From contig CAMCUJ010000044.1 of assembly GCA_945878965.1 (NCBI GenBank), positions 1-8,515 on the forward strand: a stretch of 8,515 nucleotides of DNA. Direction: 5' to 3'. The notes under the pieces were generated by a model. That model saw nothing but the letters and a program-made list of their open reading frames with translations. It did no database searches and had not been told where the DNA came from. This DNA is from an uncultured Clostridia bacterium. GTDB lineage: Bacteria; Bacillota; Clostridia; Monoglobales; Monoglobaceae. Shown in pieces: positions 8,264 through 8,515 of this stretch (its first letter is position 1; each line of letters opens with the position of its first letter). The translations under genes were made by a program, and so were the position numbers.

Positions 8264-8301
8264 GTTCTTTTCTTTTTGCGTTAGGACGCAAAGAAAAGAA
8301 C
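8264..8301. repeat. Hairpin 7: long 16-bp stem with TT bulge
   Basis: The left arm (8264-8281, GTTCTTTTCTTTTTGCGT) pairs with the right arm (8286-8301, ACGCAAAGAAAAGAAC) across a TAGG loop. All 16 right-arm bases pair, leaving two unpaired T in the left arm. It is the longest hairpin in the window and could block or pause transcription. On the plus strand a purine-rich run, not a T-run, follows. Confidence 0.85.
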
Positions 8302-8313
8302 CAAAAGAAAAAT

Positions 8314-8422
8314 TGTTACTTCGTAACAGGTCTGCTCCGCAGACAAAAACCTTGAGGCTCTGCCTCAAACTCCGCAAGGGACTCTGTCCCTTTGAACCCT
8401 GCAAGGGACGTTCTGTCCCTTG
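8314..8422. repeat. Five tandem small hairpins with pyrimidine loops
   Basis: In order: TGTTAC-TTC-GTAACA (8314-8328), GTCTGC-TCC-GCAGAC (8330-8344), TTGAGGC-TCT-GCCTCAA (8352-8368), AAGGGAC-TCT-GTCCCTT (8376-8392) and CAAGGGAC-GTTCT-GTCCCTTG (8402-8422). Gaps between them are 1, 7, 7 and 9 nt. All stems are perfect. The last two share a stem; the first three do not. The common feature is geometry and a pyrimidine-rich loop rather than sequence. Confidence 0.85.
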
Positions 8423-8511
8423 ACCCTATTCGCTGTCGCCAATTGTCAGCTTTTTGCCGATGAAAGGCAGTAGAATAAATACAAAATAAAGATTAAGGTG
8501 AAAATAAAATA

Positions 8512-8515
8512 ATGG
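8512..8515 (+). CDS. Possible start codon of the next gene (gyrA expected), cut by the window end
   Basis: ATGG at the last four bases is preceded by AAGGTG (8495-8500), 11 nt upstream, a weak ribosome binding site. In many Firmicutes gyrA follows gyrB directly, and GyrA commonly begins ATG-GAx. Only one codon is visible, so this rests on context alone. Confidence 0.25.

Larger units (their letters stand above)
8027..8422. repeat. Dense array of short hairpins in the gap after gyrB
   Basis: Within a 503-base gap (8009-8511) the sequence turns GC-rich and becomes a series of inverted repeats, most with perfect 6-8 bp stems and 3-5 nt loops. It contains no credible gene. Stem sequences differ but the geometry recurs, and two stem types appear twice (GGCGAAC and AAGGGAC). 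I recall similar strings scattered between genes in clostridial genomes, so this is probably a mosaic of dispersed intergenic repeats; that is memory, not a search. Beyond 8440 the DNA becomes AT-rich again. Confidence 0.8.

Noticed and set aside
8264..8301. Standard Rho-independent terminator for gyrB
   Set aside because: The stem is strong, but the bases after it on the plus strand are A-rich, not a T-run. It may still impede transcription.
8027..8422. CRISPR array
   Set aside because: The palindromes differ in sequence and spacing and there is no constant direct repeat with unique spacers; no cas gene is present.
8151..8423. Open frames on both strands through the hairpin block (also 8207-8404 minus)
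   Set aside because: They run across palindromes, have no good ribosome binding site, and the encoded sequence is repeat-derived (basic, Cys/Pro/Arg rich). They are the kind of frame often mis-annotated as a hypothetical protein.

Overview
The window looks like the chromosomal replication-origin neighbourhood of an AT-rich, low-GC Firmicute, most likely a member of the Clostridia. The reasons are the gene set dnaN-recF-remB(yaaB)-gyrB, the AT-rich intergenic DNA, the strong AGGAGG-type ribosome binding sites, and a GyrB with the LPLWGK form of the TOPRIM segment, which I remember from Lachnospiraceae and relatives (recalled, not searched).

Layout. Positions 2-2552 hold a four-gene leftward (minus-strand) transcription unit: a small multi-drug-export-family membrane protein (COG2426 type), an unrecognised membrane-anchored coiled-coil protein with a very long serine-rich tail, pyrH (UMP kinase) and frr (ribosome recycling factor). 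It starts from a near-consensus extended -10 promoter at 2604-2632. Positions 2553-3472 (920 bases) hold no credible gene. This stretch contains two clusters of DnaA boxes, a 35-bp element present twice, and an almost pure A/T tract, and I read it as oriC. Positions 3473-8008 are a rightward replication and topology cluster: dnaN (sliding clamp), recF, remB and gyrB. Positions 8009-8511 are non-coding and packed with about a dozen short perfect or near-perfect hairpins in locally GC-rich DNA. A possible start codon of a following gene lies at 8512; gyrA would be the usual neighbour.

How it fits together. Both transcription units point away from the putative origin, so both would be read in the direction of fork movement. 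The rightward genes supply the processivity clamp, recombinational repair and gyrase. The leftward genes supply pyrimidine nucleotide and ribosome-recycling functions plus two envelope proteins.

Two things depart from the textbook layout. dnaA is not next to dnaN: the DnaA-box region abuts a pyrH-frr operon instead. pyrH-frr is not preceded by rpsB-tsf. There is also no yaaA/rlbA gene between dnaN and recF. The most unusual parts are the origin region without dnaA, with its duplicated convergent DnaA-box element, and the hairpin array after gyrB. I see no CRISPR array, transposase gene, tRNA or rRNA.
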